Shown here: in pieces, positions 16,700-28,900 of the stretch
Numbering within the stretch: the stretch's first letter is position 1
How the letters are laid out: each line of letters starts with the position of its first letter
Assembly: GCA_963721115.1 (NCBI GenBank)
Contig: CAVRIA010000015.1
Span: 1-64,000, forward strand
Length of the DNA stretch: 64,000 nt
Source of the DNA: CAVRIA01 sp963721115
Lineage (GTDB): Bacteria; Desulfobacterota; Binatia; HRBIN30; CADEER01
Direction of reading: 5' to 3'
Program-made: the position numbers and the translations under genes
The notes under the pieces: generated by a model
The model's database searches: none
What the model was told of the DNA's origin: nothing
The model's input: only the letters and a program-made list of their open reading frames with translations

Positions 16700-18968
16700 C
16701 TACCGCCCCTCTCCCGCTGCGTCGGGCGCCGCTTTCCGGTCGACTGGCGCCGGGCGCCCACTTCGAGGCTGCCGTGGGGCCGCCTGCTCCGGTGGCGGAG
16801 CCTGCGAATGCGAGGGCTGCTGCGGCTGTGCCGCCCGCTCGCGTGGCGGTGGAGCCTGCGGATGCCCGTGCTGCGGGGCCGCCTGCTCTCGTGGCGCAGC
16901 CTGCTGCCGCGAAGGCTGCGGCGGTGCTGCCCGCTCGCGTGGCGGTGGAGCCTGCGGATGCGAGGGCTGCGGCGCCGCCTGCTCTCGTGGCGCGGCCTGC
17001 TGCCGCGAGGGCGGCGGCGGTGCTGCCCGCTCGCGTGGCGGTGGAGCCTGCGGATGCGAGTGACTGCGGGGCCGCCCGCTCCGGTGGCGCAGCCTGCTGC
17101 CGCGAGGACGGCGGCGGCTGTGCCGCTCGCTCGTGTGGCGGTGGAGCCTGCGGATGCCCGTGCTGCGGGGCCGCCCGCTCCGGTGGCGCAGCCCGATGCT
17201 GCGAGGACGGCGGCGGTGCTGCCCGCTCGTGCGGTGGCGGAGCCTGCGGATGCGACTGCTGCTCGGGCTTCGCACGCTCGGACGCGCCAGGCGCCGCGGG
17301 CTGCGCTCGCTCGACGCGAGCGGGTGGTCCGGGCCGCGCCGGTTGTCCGGTTTGAACGCCGCCGTGGCGCGACCTTCCGGACTCCGGCGGTGGCTGCTCG
17401 CCGGCCGTCGCCGGATGCCCGGCCCCGTTGCCGGCCCGCGGGCGTGCGCCGGGGACTCCCTGCCCGTGCTGCGGTTGCACGACGCGCGGCGCGGGCCTCA
17501 CTTCGGGCGCCTTGGCCTCGATCCCTTTGGCCCGCAGGCGGCTCATCGGATCTTGCGGCGGCCGTGTGGTCACGACCCGGCGTGTCCGCAGTCGATCCGG
17601 CGGACGCTGCCCGCGCGCTTCCCGCGGTACGAAGCTTGCCGCCACGGGTCGTACTTTGAGATCACCGCGCAGCGGCTGCTGCCGTTTCACGCGCTGTGCA
17701 TCGAGCCGGATGTGCTCCGTGCGGCCGCGGCCGAACTGATTGCGGTCCATCCCGATCACCGCGTTCCTGACGTGCTCGTTCTGGAACCGGGTGACGTTCC
17801 TGACGTTCACGATACGCGTGTTGTTGATGACGACGTTGTTCACCACCCGCGGGCCGCCCCAGCCGCCCCAGTAGGGCCTGCCGACGAACCCCGGCCGTCC
17901 CCACCAGGGGATGATCGGTTCGCCGAAGCCGAGCGCGCACCAGCTCACGAAGGGAAGGCCGACGCTGACCGAGACCCCGATGCCGGGGGCGCCGAAGAAC
18001 GCCACCAGCGCGGGCGAGTAGACCGGTACCGCCACCACCGGGCCGGGAGCCCAGCCCCAGATCCCATTGAAGTGGACCCAGCGGCCGTAATGGTAGGGAG
18101 CCCAACCCCATGGCGAGTTGTCGACCCAGGTCCACTCATAGAATGGGTCGTACACCCACCGGCCCGTGCTGTAGGGCGCCCAGTCGGCGCCCACGCCGCG
18201 CGGAACCCAGACGTGGCCGTAGCGCGCCTGAGCGCGCCAGTCCCCGTAGCGGTCGAGATCGTCCACGCCCGCAATCTCCGCCGGCACGTATTGCGCGCTG
18301 CGCGGCGCCTCGACGAGCTGCGCCGTGCGATCGTAGTTCCAGCGATCCCACTCATCGGGAGCGGGCGCTGCATTCACGCTGACCCGAACCGTTTCGGTGC
18401 CGTCGAGGATGATCTGCTGGTTGTTGCCAACCTCCGTCGTCTCTCCCGCGCCCGGTATGACCGTCGCCGTCCCGCCGCGGGCGGCGCTGAATGCCGTCCT
18501 GTTCTCGTCGACGTCGACGCGATAGTAGCCGGGACGATCGATGGTGAACGCGGCGTTCGGCGAATCAACCTCGATCGACTGGTTGGGCGGCAGCGTCGTC
18601 AGATCGAGGGCGGCATGTCCCCCGGTGATCCGGAACTGCGTGTAGCCGGGATCGAGCGATGTCAGGTCGATCTCCGTGCCACTGGCGGCGCGGACGAACG
18701 CTCGCGGACCGATCTGAACCTCGAAGTTGGCGCCGTCGCCGGCGTAAAGGGAGTCGCCAGCGGCCAGCGCCGTGTTCACCTGCGCCGCGCTCCAATCCTC
18801 GGCGCCGGTGCGCCAGAAGGACACAGCGCCATCGATGAAGCGGAGCCGGGGCGGGGTGGGGCCGCTGCGGGAATCGTTCTGCGCGTAAACGGTGCGCGGC
18901 CCGGCTCCGAGCCCCGCAAGTGCGAACAGCAACGCAAGGACGATCGGTTGGATGCGTGTCGAGATCAT
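16700..18968 (-). CDS. DUF6600 secreted protein with FecR-like N-terminus and His/Pro/Gln-rich tail, frameshifted near 17058
   Basis: Exported protein of about 750 residues; start ATG 18968 after gggaggttaccaacg, signal peptide LLFALAGLGAGPRTVYA. Residues about 35-220 are FecR-like beta sequence (RLRFIDGAVSFWRTGAEDW, RAASGTEIDLTSL). Residues about 250-370 are the Trp/Tyr/Gly-rich DUF6600 region (WAPYSTGRWVYDPFYEWTW, WGWAPYHYGRWV). The rest is a low-complexity tail of HPQAPPPRERAAPP repeats. Near 17058 the tail changes frame: the same repeat continues in another frame and stops at 16700, whereas the unshifted frame runs on as noise to 16344. DUF6600 proteins are exported and uncharacterised. 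An operator promoter (19054-19114) lies upstream. Confidence 0.75.
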
Positions 18969-19053
18969 CGTTGGTAACCTCCCGGTTCCGCCACAGCGGG
19001 CTGCCCCTACACGGAGCAATCCGGGTTGGCCGTGATGCGCCTTCTCCTGCGTT

Positions 19054-19114
19054 TATAGAAGAAGAAGGGCAGCGCCCATAAGCTCGCACTACTACGCGCG
19101 TAGTTCTACGCGTA
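19054..19114 (-). promoter_or_regulatory. TACGCGCGTA-operator promoter of the DUF6600 gene
   Basis: Units TACGCGTA (19107-19114) and TACGCGCGTA (19093-19102), 14 bp apart, then CTTATG (19077-19082), a 17-bp spacer and TCTATA (19054-19059), the closest -10 to the sigma-70 consensus in this family. The leader to the ATG at 18968 is about 80 bases. Confidence 0.75.
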
Positions 19115-19177
19115 GGGTGGGACACCGACCGTCAGCGCCACCGCGATTTTCTTGCTGTGCCCGGGTTCGTAGGCAAA

Positions 19178-19272
19178 AGGCTGGGGCTCGGGCTGAGGCT
19201 GGGGATCGATCCCAAAGACCGCGCGAAGCGCGCACCGTCCTCAGCCCGAGCCTGAGCCTCAGCCTCAGCCTG
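19178..19272. repeat. Imperfect inverted repeat of GGCT/GGCTC units
   Basis: The left arm (19179-19204) and right arm (19240-19271) are built from GGCTGAGG/GGCTCGGG units in opposite orientation, around a short centre with GCGCGAAGCGCGC. It lies between the DUF6600 promoter and the 3' end of ftsH, and could terminate ftsH transcription. No coding potential. Confidence 0.6.
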
Positions 19273-19322
19273 TTCCGGAAGTCCGTGTGTTTCTCAGCTC
19301 GAATGATCCGGCGCAGGGGACG

Positions 19323-21329
19323 CTATCTGTTGCCTGCCTGGAGGCGCGAGGGCGTGTCCTCCCCCTGACCGGGCGGCTCGGTCAGGCCGGTGACTTCCCG
19401 TATCTCCTTCTCATTGAGAGATTCGGCCTTCAGCAGGGCTTGGGCCAGCGCTTCCAGCTTGTCGCGATGCAGGGCCAGCAGACTGTCGGCTTCACGGTGA
19501 CTCTCCTCGACGATGCCGCGGACCTCGGCGTCGATGAGCTCCGAGGTTGCGTCACTGTAGGGCTGGTGCTGGAAGGCCGGCGGCAAGCCTTCGTCCTGCG
19601 GCGCGACAAAGCTGATCGGACCGAGCTTCTCGCTCATCCCCCAGCGCAACACCATGTGACGGGCGATCTCGGTGACCTGCTGGAGGTCGTTCTCGGCGCC
19701 CGTCGTCACCAGACCATAGACGAGCTTCTCGGCGGCGCGGCCGCCGAGTGCGCCGGTGATGCGCGCCCGCAGGTAGTCTTCGCCGTAGCTGGTCCGATCG
19801 TCGACGGGGAGTTGATACGTCACTCCCAACGCCATGCCGCGCGGCACGATCGAAACGCGGTGAACCGGGTCGCTGCCTGGCACCAGCAGTGCGAGCAGCG
19901 CGTGCCCCGCCTCGTGGTAGGCGGTTCGCTCCCGATCGGCCGGGTTCAGTAGAATGTTGCGGGCCGGCCCGAGGGTGATCTTCTCCATCGCTTCCCCGAA
20001 GTCCTCGGCGCGCACGGCGCTCGCGTCCTTGCGCGCCGCCAGCAGAGCCGCCTCGTTGACCAGATTGCGCAACTCGGCACCGACCAGACCTGGCGTCTCG
20101 GCAGCGATGAGCTCGAGAGAGACGTCCGGCGCCAGGGGGACATTCTTGGTGTGCACCTTGAGAATCGCGGCGCGGCCGGCGCGGTCGGGACGCTGCACCA
20201 CGACGCGACGGTCGAAGCGGCCCGGTCGCAGCAGGGCCTGGTCGAGCACGTCGGCGCGGTTGGTCGCGGCCAGGACGATGACGCCTTCCCGGGAATCGAA
20301 GCCGTCCATCTCGGTCAGGATCTGGTTCAGTGTCTGCTCGCGCTCGTCGTGGCCGCCGAGCTGCGCGCCGGTGCCGCGCGTGCGGCCGATGGCGTCCAGC
20401 TCGTCGATGAAGATGATCGAAGGCGCGGCCTCCCGAGCCTGCCTGAACAGGTCGCGCACGCGGGACGCCCCGACGCCGACGATCATCTCGACGAACTCGG
20501 AGGCGCTGAGGCTGAAGAAGGGGACGGCCGCTTGTCCGGCAATCGCCCGCGCCAGCAGCGTCTTGCCGGTTCCGGGCGCGCCGATCAGCAGCACGCCCTT
20601 CGGCATGGTTCCGCCGAGCCGTTGGTACTTGGTGGGGTTTTTCAGGAAGTCGACGATCTCGACCAGCTCGTTCTCGGCCTCGTCGATGCCGGCGACGTCG
20701 TCGAAGGTGACCTTCGGCTGCTCCTCGCTGTAGCGCTTGGCGCGGCTGCTACCGAGGCCGAACAGCCCGCCACCGGCCGTCGCGGCGCGGCGAGTGACCC
20801 AGACGAAGGCGGCGATCAACAGCAGGGTGGGACCGAACCCGACCAGCACCTTGAACCAGGACGAACCGTTCTCGTCCACGGCCTCGACCACCACGCCCTT
20901 CTCCTCGAGCAGCTCCTCGAGGCCGGGGTCGGCAAAGACGGGCCGTTGCGTCTTGAACTGCATCGAGGTTGATGGCTTGCGTTGCTCGGAGAGCCGGGAC
21001 GCCGGCGGCTCCGCATCCGGCGCTTCAGACCTCGGGGGTGGATAGGTGACCTTCGTTTTGAAGCTACCCTGGATCGAATCGCCCACACCGGTGACGGCTT
21101 CGACATTCCCCGCTGTGACCTGCTGTTTGAAGAACGTGTAGGGAATGGTGATCGAAGCCGGCTCCGGAAAGAACACCCGCGTCACCACGTAGTTGGCGAT
21201 CATGACGAGCAGAAAGATCAGCCACCAGAGCTGCGGCCGCAGACGCCGACCGGGAGCAGTTTCTTGGGAGCTCTTGCTGCCGCCGTGGGGAAGGGGCGCC
21301 GGCTTGTCGTCAGTTGATGGGTTCGCCAT
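19323..21329 (-). CDS. ftsH: ATP-dependent zinc metalloprotease FtsH
   Basis: A 668-residue membrane-bound AAA protease that degrades misfolded and regulatory proteins. Visible: TM1 (WWLIFLLVMIANYVVTRVFF), periplasmic domain, TM2 about 155-180, Walker A GAPGTGKT, Walker B IIFIDELDAIGR, second region of homology ATNRADVLDQALLRPGRFDR, and the zinc site HEAGH (about residue 440) with the third ligand region in LVTTGAENDLQQVTEIARHM. The periplasmic domain is longer than in E. coli FtsH by a Pro/Ser-rich insert (PPPRSEAPDAEPPASRLSEQ). Single gene, divergent from the universal stress protein. Such supernumerary FtsH copies often belong to stress clusters; whether another ftsH exists is not visible. 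Confidence 0.95.
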   Translation of the reverse strand: MANPSTDDKPAPLPHGGSKSSQETAPGRRLRPQLWWLIFLLVMIANYVVTRVFFPEPASITIPYTFFKQQVTAGNVEAVTGVGDSIQGSFKTKVTYPPPRSEAPDAEPPASRLSEQRKPSTSMQFKTQRPVFADPGLEELLEEKGVVVEAVDENGSSWFKVLVGFGPTLLLIAAFVWVTRRAATAGGGLFGLGSSRAKRYSEEQPKVTFDDVAGIDEAENELVEIVDFLKNPTKYQRLGGTMPKGVLLIGAPGTGKTLLARAIAGQAAVPFFSLSASEFVEMIVGVGASRVRDLFRQAREAAPSIIFIDELDAIGRTRGTGAQLGGHDEREQTLNQILTEMDGFDSREGVIVLAATNRADVLDQALLRPGRFDRRVVVQRPDRAGRAAILKVHTKNVPLAPDVSLELIAAETPGLVGAELRNLVNEAALLAARKDASAVRAEDFGEAMEKITLGPARNILLNPADRERTAYHEAGHALLALLVPGSDPVHRVSIVPRGMALGVTYQLPVDDRTSYGEDYLRARITGALGGRAAEKLVYGLVTTGAENDLQQVTEIARHMVLRWGMSEKLGPISFVAPQDEGLPPAFQHQPYSDATSELIDAEVRGIVEESHREADSLLALHRDKLEALAQALLKAESLNEKEIREVTGLTEPPGQGEDTPSRLQAGNR

Positions 21330-21835
21330 TCTCTGCCGTGTGAGAGGTTATGCGAACCAAAGCTGGAAAGCCACCCGTACGACGTCAGCCTGTAGCTCGA
21401 CCTCTACGGAGCGCGCTGTCCGACTCGATCGTGCCAATCGTAGACGGCGATACAACACCGTGAAGATCAGTGCACACTTTCATAAAAGCAGCGCATGGCG
21501 ACGATAGAACTGGCGACTTGACAACTTGCCCCGACCCTTGGTGCCCGGTTGAAAGTCCGCGCTCGGGTCTTTCGCTCCAACAGACGGGCGTTCGCGGCAC
21601 GAGATCCCCGGCATTGCGCCTGACGACGCCCCTCGGAGCAGCGCTGCCGTCGGCAGTTGCCATTCTCGTGGCCAGCGCCACCACGCTTGGGCTCGGTGCC
21701 TGGTCGGCGGACTGATCATCATCGCGATGGTGCTGCTCGGTGTGCTCGAACTTCTCCAGGTGGGAAGGGAATCCTTCCGACCAGTGGGAAGTCTCATCGG
21801 GCTCCCGCCCGCTGATCGAGCCGAGCCGTACTGGC
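21330..21835. other. Divergent intergenic region, about 500 bp
   Basis: Lies between ftsH and the universal stress gene. I see no operator palindrome of the island family, no convincing small gene and no clear promoter. Short hydrophobic readings exist in frame 2 (about 21700-21760, LIIIAMVLLGVLELL), but without a start or ribosome site. A decayed small membrane gene is possible. Confidence 0.4.
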
Positions 21836-22876
21836 ATGTTGCTTGCTCCGGCTATTGCGCAAGGAGGAAGAACAACGAACGGGAGTTCCTCAGCCGATGG
21901 TCGCGAAGGTTCCCCGTTCCGCCATATCCTGGTCCCCTTGGACGGCTCGGCGCTGGCGGAGTGTGCGCTGCCGTTTGCGGCGGCTATCGCGCGAGCTCTC
22001 TCCGGGCGGATCACATTACTGCGCGTGCTCGACCCGCATCGCGGACTTGGTCCGGGCAGGCAGATGGACCCCGTGGAGTGGGAAATCATCCGTGCCGAAG
22101 CCCACAGCCATCTCGCCAAGTTCGAGAGTGAGCTCAAAGCCAGTGGGGTGGCGTCGGCACTGGAGCTGGTTCAGGGCCGTGCGGCCGAACAGATCATTCA
22201 GTTCGCCAAGGAGCGCGAGGTCGACCTGATCATCCTGTCCAGCCATGGAGAAGGCGGGCTGAGCGGTTGGGTCTTGAGCAGCACGGCGCAGAAGGTCGTC
22301 GCGCGGGCGCATACGTCCATTTTGATCGTCCCGGCGTACGCGCACGAGGGAAAGCGCATCGGCGAGCTGCGCTTCGACAAGATCTTGGTCCCCCTGGACT
22401 GCTCGCCACGCGCAGAATCCATTCTGCCTCTCGCCACGGCGCTGGCGCGCGCCTCCGAGAGCAAGTTGATCCTCGCGCACATCGTTCCCGAGCCGGAGAT
22501 GCCGCGCCGCATGCCGCCGTCGCCCGAGGATGTGGCGCTGGCGGCGCAGCTGACGGAACGCAACCGCCGCGAAGCCGAGCACTATTTGAGCGAGCTGCAA
22601 CATCGGCTGTCGGCTCAGGGGGTGGGACCCGAAGTCCGCATCGTGGTCTCGCCGCGGCGGGCGCGCTCCATTCGTGCTCTGGCCGAGCGGGAGAACGTAG
22701 ACCTCGTGCTCGTCTCCGCGCACGGGAAGACCGGCGATGCGAGCGAACGCTACGGCGGTATTGCGGCGCGGCTGATTCAGGAGAGCGGCAGGCCGGTGGT
22801 CATTCTGCAAGACTTGGCGGTCATCCACGAGGCGACGACTGCCGAGGATGCCGCGCGCAGCCACCCGGGACACTGA
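21836..22876 (+). CDS. Tandem universal stress protein (two UspA domains)
   Basis: About 346 residues with two UspA folds. Domain 1 begins FRHILVPLDGSALAECALPF and ends with the ATP-binding-type loop SSHGEGGLSGWVLSSTAQKV..SILIVPA. Domain 2 begins FDKILVPLDCSPRAESILPL and ends SAHGKTGDASERYGGIAARL..PVVILQD. The glycine-rich G-x2-G-x9-G pattern is good in domain 1 and partly altered in domain 2. Tandem Usp proteins are cytosolic nucleotide-binding stress responders. The start is uncertain: ATG 21836 is used, but a purine-rich site lies inside the first codons. Sits just upstream of the glucan synthase, same strand. Confidence 0.85.
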   Translation: MLLAPAIAQGGRTTNGSSSADGREGSPFRHILVPLDGSALAECALPFAAAIARALSGRITLLRVLDPHRGLGPGRQMDPVEWEIIRAEAHSHLAKFESELKASGVASALELVQGRAAEQIIQFAKEREVDLIILSSHGEGGLSGWVLSSTAQKVVARAHTSILIVPAYAHEGKRIGELRFDKILVPLDCSPRAESILPLATALARASESKLILAHIVPEPEMPRRMPPSPEDVALAAQLTERNRREAEHYLSELQHRLSAQGVGPEVRIVVSPRRARSIRALAERENVDLVLVSAHGKTGDASERYGGIAARLIQESGRPVVILQDLAVIHEATTAEDAARSHPGH

Positions 22877-22932
22877 GCGCATCTGTTGGGTCGCCCTTCG
22901 ACGGTGCTCAGAACGGGTTTCGCTGACTTCTG

Positions 22933-25900
22933 ATGGGACTCGACTCAGACGCAGCACGTTCCGAACAGCCACCGCCGCCAGCGGGTGTTGCGGAGTCCGG
23001 CAGCAAGCGTGGGCGCCGCGTTGCCGACCGCCTGCGCGGTGCCCAGCAGACGCTTCAGGCCGCCTATCGGCGCCTCGCGGAGGCTTCCGAAGGCTCGATT
23101 GCCGCCGAGTGGCTGCTCGACAACTACTACATCGTCGAACGCGCCTTCCGCCTCGTGCGGGACGAGTTCCCCTCCGAGTTCGAGCGGCGGCTGCCGCAGG
23201 TCCCCAGCGGAGATCTCCAGGGATATCCGCTCGTGTATGCGCTCGCGGGCGAGGTCGTGGCCGCCGGCCAATCCCACGTGGACCTCGACACACTGATCCA
23301 TCTGGTCGGTGATTTTCAGGCGGCGCGCACCCTCTCGATTGCCGAGGTGTGGGCCCTGCCGATCCTCCTGCGTCTGGCATTGCTCGAAAGTCTGGCGCGC
23401 ACGGTGGCATCTCTCGGCCTCTCGACGCAGGCGGCTGCGCCACCGGAAGCGGCTCACACGCAAGATGTATCCGGGGGCCACGACCGCGAAGCGCCATCCC
23501 CCGACCAGATCGTCGCCAGCTGCATCCGCAGCCTGCGGACTCTCGAAACGGCAGACTGGAAAGCGTTCTTCGAGCAGATCAACGCCACCGAGCGCGTGCT
23601 GCGCACGGATCCCCCAGGCGTCTATGCGCGCATGAGCTTCGACACGCGTGACCGGTACCGGAAGGTGGTGGAGGAGCTGGCGGCGGGCAGCGATGACTCG
23701 GAAGAGGCGGTGGCAGCCGCGGCTGTCCGCTTGGCTCGCGAGAGTCCCGCCGACCGTCGCGGGCACGTCGGCTACTACCTGGTGGATGCCGGATTCGACG
23801 TGCTGGCGCGCACCGTGGGCTACCACCCGCGCTGGAAGACACGCTGGCGCCGGTTCTTGACGCGCTATCCCACTGCCTCGTACCTCGGCGGCATCGCCGG
23901 CGTGACGCTCGTCCACGAGGTCGTCTTGTGTCTCGCCTTACGCGCGCTGGGTGCCGGGTTTTTCCTGACCGCAGTAGCGGCCACGCTGGCGCTCGTTCCG
24001 GCCACGACCATCGGCGTGGCTCTGATCAATGCCTTGATCACTCACATCTTGCCACCGCGCGTGCTTCCGAAAATGGACTTCCGCAAAGGCATCCCGAGCG
24101 ACTGCCAGACACTGGTCGTCGTTCCGGCCCTTCTCACGGACCCGGACGACGCAGCGCAACTGGTCTCCAAGCTCGAGATCCGCCGCCTGGCGAACCCTGA
24201 TCCGCACCTGCATTTCGCACTTCTGACCGATTTCCGGGACGCTCCGCAGCAGACCACGCCCGAGGACGACGAGCTGCTGCGGCAAGCATGCGCGGGCGTA
24301 CAGACGCTCAACGCCAAGTACGGCAACGGGCAGGGCGGTCCATTTCATCTGCTGCATCGCCGCCGCCAGTGGAATCCGGCCCAGGGATGCTGGATGGGAT
24401 GGGAGCGCAAGCGCGGCAAGTTGACGGAGCTCAACCGGCTGCTCGCGGGCGACCAGCATACCAGCTACGTCCACCATGTCGGGGACCGTGCCGTTTTGCG
24501 CGCCATTCGCTTCGTGATCACGCTCGATGCCGACACGGAGCTGCCGCGTGACAGCGCGCAGCGCCTGGTCGCCACGCTGGCCCATCCACTGAATCGCGCC
24601 GTCTTCGATGTCGCGACCGGACGCGTCACGGCAGGCTACACCATCTTGCAGCCGCGCATCGAGGGCACTTCCATCAGTGCCGAAGTGTCCCGGTTCTCCG
24701 CGCTGGTGGCCGGCGACACCGGCCTCGACCCATACACGCGCGCCGTATCCGATCTGTACCAGGACCTCTTCGGGGAGGGGATGTACTTCGGCAAGGGCAT
24801 CTACGATCCCGAGGCGTTCGAGCGCAGCCTGCGCGGTCGAGTGCCCGAAAACGCGATCCTGAGCCACGACCTGTTCGAGGGCTTACATGGGCGAACCGGG
24901 TTCGTGGCGGACGTCGCGTTGTTCGAGGAGTTTTCGGCCAACTATCTGACCTATTCCCGGCGGCTGCACCGCTGGGCGCGGGGCGACTGGCAGCTGCTCC
25001 CCTGGCTGCGGCGGCGAGTGCCTCTGGAGGGCGGGGGAAAAGGCGCGAGCTGCTTCTCCCTGATCTCGCGGTGGAAGATTCTCGACAACATGCGGGGCAG
25101 CTTGTTCGAGCCTTCCTTGTTCGCCTTCCTGCTTCTCGCTTGGGGTTGGTTGCCTGGCTCCACGAGCCTGTGGACGCTGTTGGTGCTTCTGGTGCCGGCC
25201 GCGCCGGCGTTCTCCGGAGCGCTGCTGGCGTCACTCAGAAGAGCATTGCCCGCCTTCGTGCCGCGCCGGTCCGCCATCGGCCGGTGGATGGTGCAGATCG
25301 TCTTCCTCCCGCATCGCGCCGCAGTGCTCGGTGACGCGTTGCTGCGCACCCTGTATCGCCTGACCGTCAGCAGGAAGAATCTTCTCGAATGGACAACCGC
25401 CGCATTGAGCGCGCGCCGACTCGCCGGCAGAACGGCGAGCCGCTCGATGTGGTCCGAAATGGCGGCGCCGCCGCTGGCGGCGCTGGGTATGGCAGGTATG
25501 TTGGCGGCGTATCGACCTGGGGCGTTGGCGCCCGCATTTCCACTCCTGATCGCCTGGTTCCTCTCGCCGGAAATTGCGCTGTTCATGGGCCGGCCGCGCC
25601 GGCGGCGCGTGGAGCGCCTGACGCCACAGGACAGGCGGCGCTTCCGCCTCCTGGCGCGGCGCACCTGGCTGTTCTTCGAGACCTTCGTCGGGCCTGACGA
25701 CCAGTGGCTACCGCCGGACCACTTTCAGCAAGACCCGCGTGGCGAGGTGGCGCGCCGCACGTCACCGACGAACATCGGCTTGTTGCTGCTCGCTACCGTG
25801 GCCGCGTACGACCTCGGGTATGCGGGGGTGCAGTCCGTTGCCCTCCGGCTCAAGGAGACGCTCGACACACTGCGCCGGATGGAGCGCTACCGCGGTCACT

Positions 25901-28900
25901 TGTACAACTGGTACGACACCGCCGGTCTACAACCGCTCGCGCCGCGATTCGTCTCCGTGGTCGACAGCGGCAACCTGGCGGCTTGCTTGCTGACGGTCAA
26001 ACAGAGCTGCGTCGAGCTGAGCACATCCCCCATCATCGGTGTCGCGCGTTGGGAGGGAATGCTCGATACGCTGGGTATCCTCGACGAGGTGATCGCTGCG
26101 GCATCCCTCCGCTACGGCTCCTCCCGATTCGTGGCTCTGCGTGCCTGCGTCGACACCGTGCGGGGTCAGGTGACGGTGCTGAAGGATCACCCCGAAGACT
26201 GGGCGCGTGGCGTGACCCGTCTCGTCGAGGAAGGATGCCCCGAGTTCGACCGTGCTCTCGCCTCGGTGATCGCGCCACGGCTCGAGGAGCTGGATGCCCG
26301 CCTCCTGGGTGAGCTGCGCGCGTGGTACAGCCAGACCCACCAGCACCTCGAGGGCATTCTTCGCGACCTCCAACTCCATCTTCCGTGGACGATGCTCATG
26401 GTGCATCCGCCTGCGCTCTTGGCGGACGCCACACCGACCGAGCCGCTCGGGGCGACATGGGCGCGGCTGCGTGCCTGCCTGCCCGCCGATACGGCGCCGC
26501 TACAGGTGAAAGGGATCGACGCTGTCGCACGCGCCGCTCTCTCGCACCTCGACGAACAGCTGGCGGCAATACCCAAAGCCGACAGCGCCGCAGCGGAGGC
26601 GCGCGCCTGGGTCGATCACCTCGCCAAGGCGCTGGTCCGCGCGCGCGATGCGGCCGACGGCCTGGTGGAGACGTTGCTCGAGGTCAACCAGTGGGCCGAC
26701 ACCCTCTTCCGAGAAATGGACTTCACGTTTCTCTACGACGAGCAGCGGCACCTCTTCCACATCGGCTACGACGCGACGGCGAACGTGATCGACGATCACC
26801 ACTACGATCTGCTGGCTTCGGAAGCGCGCCTGGCGAGCTTCGTGGCGATCGCCAAAGGCGACGTCCCGGAAGAACACTGGCTGTACCTGGGCCGTCCGCT
26901 CGGACGGGTGGGCGGCGCCGCCGCGCTCCTCTCCTGGAGCGGCACCATGTTCGAGTATCTGTTGCCGCCGTTGCTGCTGTGCGAAGGCGCCGACAGCTTG
27001 ATGGGGCGGACCGGCTGGGCGGTGGTGCGCGAGCAGATCGCCTACGCGCGGCGGCGTGGAGTGCCCTGGGGCATCTCGGAGTCGGGTTTCTACCAGTTCG
27101 ACGCACACCAGAACTACCAGTATCGAGCCTTCGGTATTCCAGACCTCGGTTTCAAGCGCGGTCTCGAGCATGATCTGGTGATCGCTCCGTATGCGTGCGC
27201 GCTCGCGGCGCGCGTCGCGCCGCATGCGGCGCTGGAGAACCTCGACCGTTTGCGGCAGCTCGGCTTGATGGGAGCGCTACGGTCTGTACGAGGCGATCGA
27301 CTGCACGCCGTCGCGTCAGCGGCCGGACCGGGCTCCGGCAATCGTTCGCTCCTTCATGGCGCATCACCAAGGAATGATCTTCGTCGCCTTGGACAACCTG
27401 CTGAACGGCGATCCCATGGTGCGGCGTTTCCACTCGGATCCGGTGGCGCAAACCGCCGAGGTGTTGCTGTCCGAGCGCCCGGTGACCCGTGCGCCCATCG
27501 AACAGACGCGCCCCGAACCGGCGCGCCATCGGGTCCCGGTGCACCCGCACCCGGCGATGCAGCCATGGCCGGTGCCGCTCGATGCCGAGTTTCCACAGGC
27601 CCACGTCCTCTCGAATGGTCGTTACCGCGTCGTGGTGACCGAGGGCGGCGGTGGCGGCAGCCAGTGGAATGCCCTCGCACTGACACGCTGGCGCGCCGAT
27701 ACGACCCGCGACGACATCGGATTCCGAGTCTACCTGCGCGACCTCGAAAGCGGGGACTTCTGGCTGCCGGTCTCGATGCCCTCCGCGCACCGCCAGGTCC
27801 TCTTCCATCCGCACATGGCCGAGTACCGGAGCCGTGCGCACGACATCACCGTGCGGCAGCGAGTATGGGTGGCGCCTGGGGACGACGTCGAGATTCGCCA
27901 TCTGACCCTGAGCAACGAGGGGCGCACGCGGCGGCGCGTGGAGGTCACCAGCTACGCCGAGGTCGTTCTCGGCGACGTCACCGAGGACCGCCGGCATCCG
28001 GCCTTCAGCAAGCTGTTCGTCGAGAGTGAGTATCTCGACGACCTGCACGCGCTCGCCTTCCGCCGCCGGCCACGCGGCGAGCGCGAGAGCGCATGCTGGC
28101 TCGTGCACATGATGGTGCTGCCGGACGGTGGCATGCGGCCGGCTGGATACGAGACCGCGCGCGATCGTTTCCTGGGGCGCTCGGCCGCGCCCTTCGCCCC
28201 TCGGAGGTTGGCGGACGGCGAACGCGGCACTGGTGGAACCGCCGAAGCCACGCTCGACCCCATCATGTCGCTGTCGTCCACGGTCGAGCTGCCGCCCCTT
28301 CGCAGTATCTCGCTTGCTTACGTGCTCGTTGCGGCCGAATCGCGACAAGCGGCTGTTGCCGTCGCCGGGAGCTATCAGTCGGTGGATCACCTCGAGTGGA
28401 CCTTGGAGCTGGCTCGCCGGCAAACGGAGAGCGAGCTGGCGAACCTGAGGCTTGCCTCGCCGGACCTGCCCGTGGCGCAGAGACTCCTGTCCCTGCTCCT
28501 CTATCCGCACCACACTTTGCGAGCTCCGCCGGGCGTGCTGGGCCGGAACCAGCTCGGACAATCCTCGCTCTGGAAGTATGCGGTCTCCGGGGACCTGCCG
28601 ATTCTCCTCGTCCGCATCCGCGAAGCCGAGGATTCTCCGCTACTCCAGACGCTGCTGCGGATGCATCGCTACTGGCGCCAGTGCGGTGTCCGCATCGATC
28701 TGGTGATCCTGAATGAGCAACCGAGTGTCTACGGCGCGGAGGCGGACAGCCGGATCGCGCGAGCGATCGCACAGGCCGGCGCCGAAGGATGGATGCACCA
28801 GCCGGGCGGTGTGTTCGTGATCCGCGCCGATCAGATCGCGGAGGCCGACCAGGTCTTGTTGGCCACGGCGGCACGCGCGGTCCTGGACGAATCGGCCGGA

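Noticed and set aside
17133..18977. Plus-strand 614-codon open frame opposite the DUF6600 gene
   Set aside because: The DUF6600 reading has signal peptide, domain motifs and promoter; the antisense has none.
21470..21715. Plus-strand 81-codon frame between ftsH and usp
   Set aside because: No ribosome site and only the end is hydrophobic; coding not supported.
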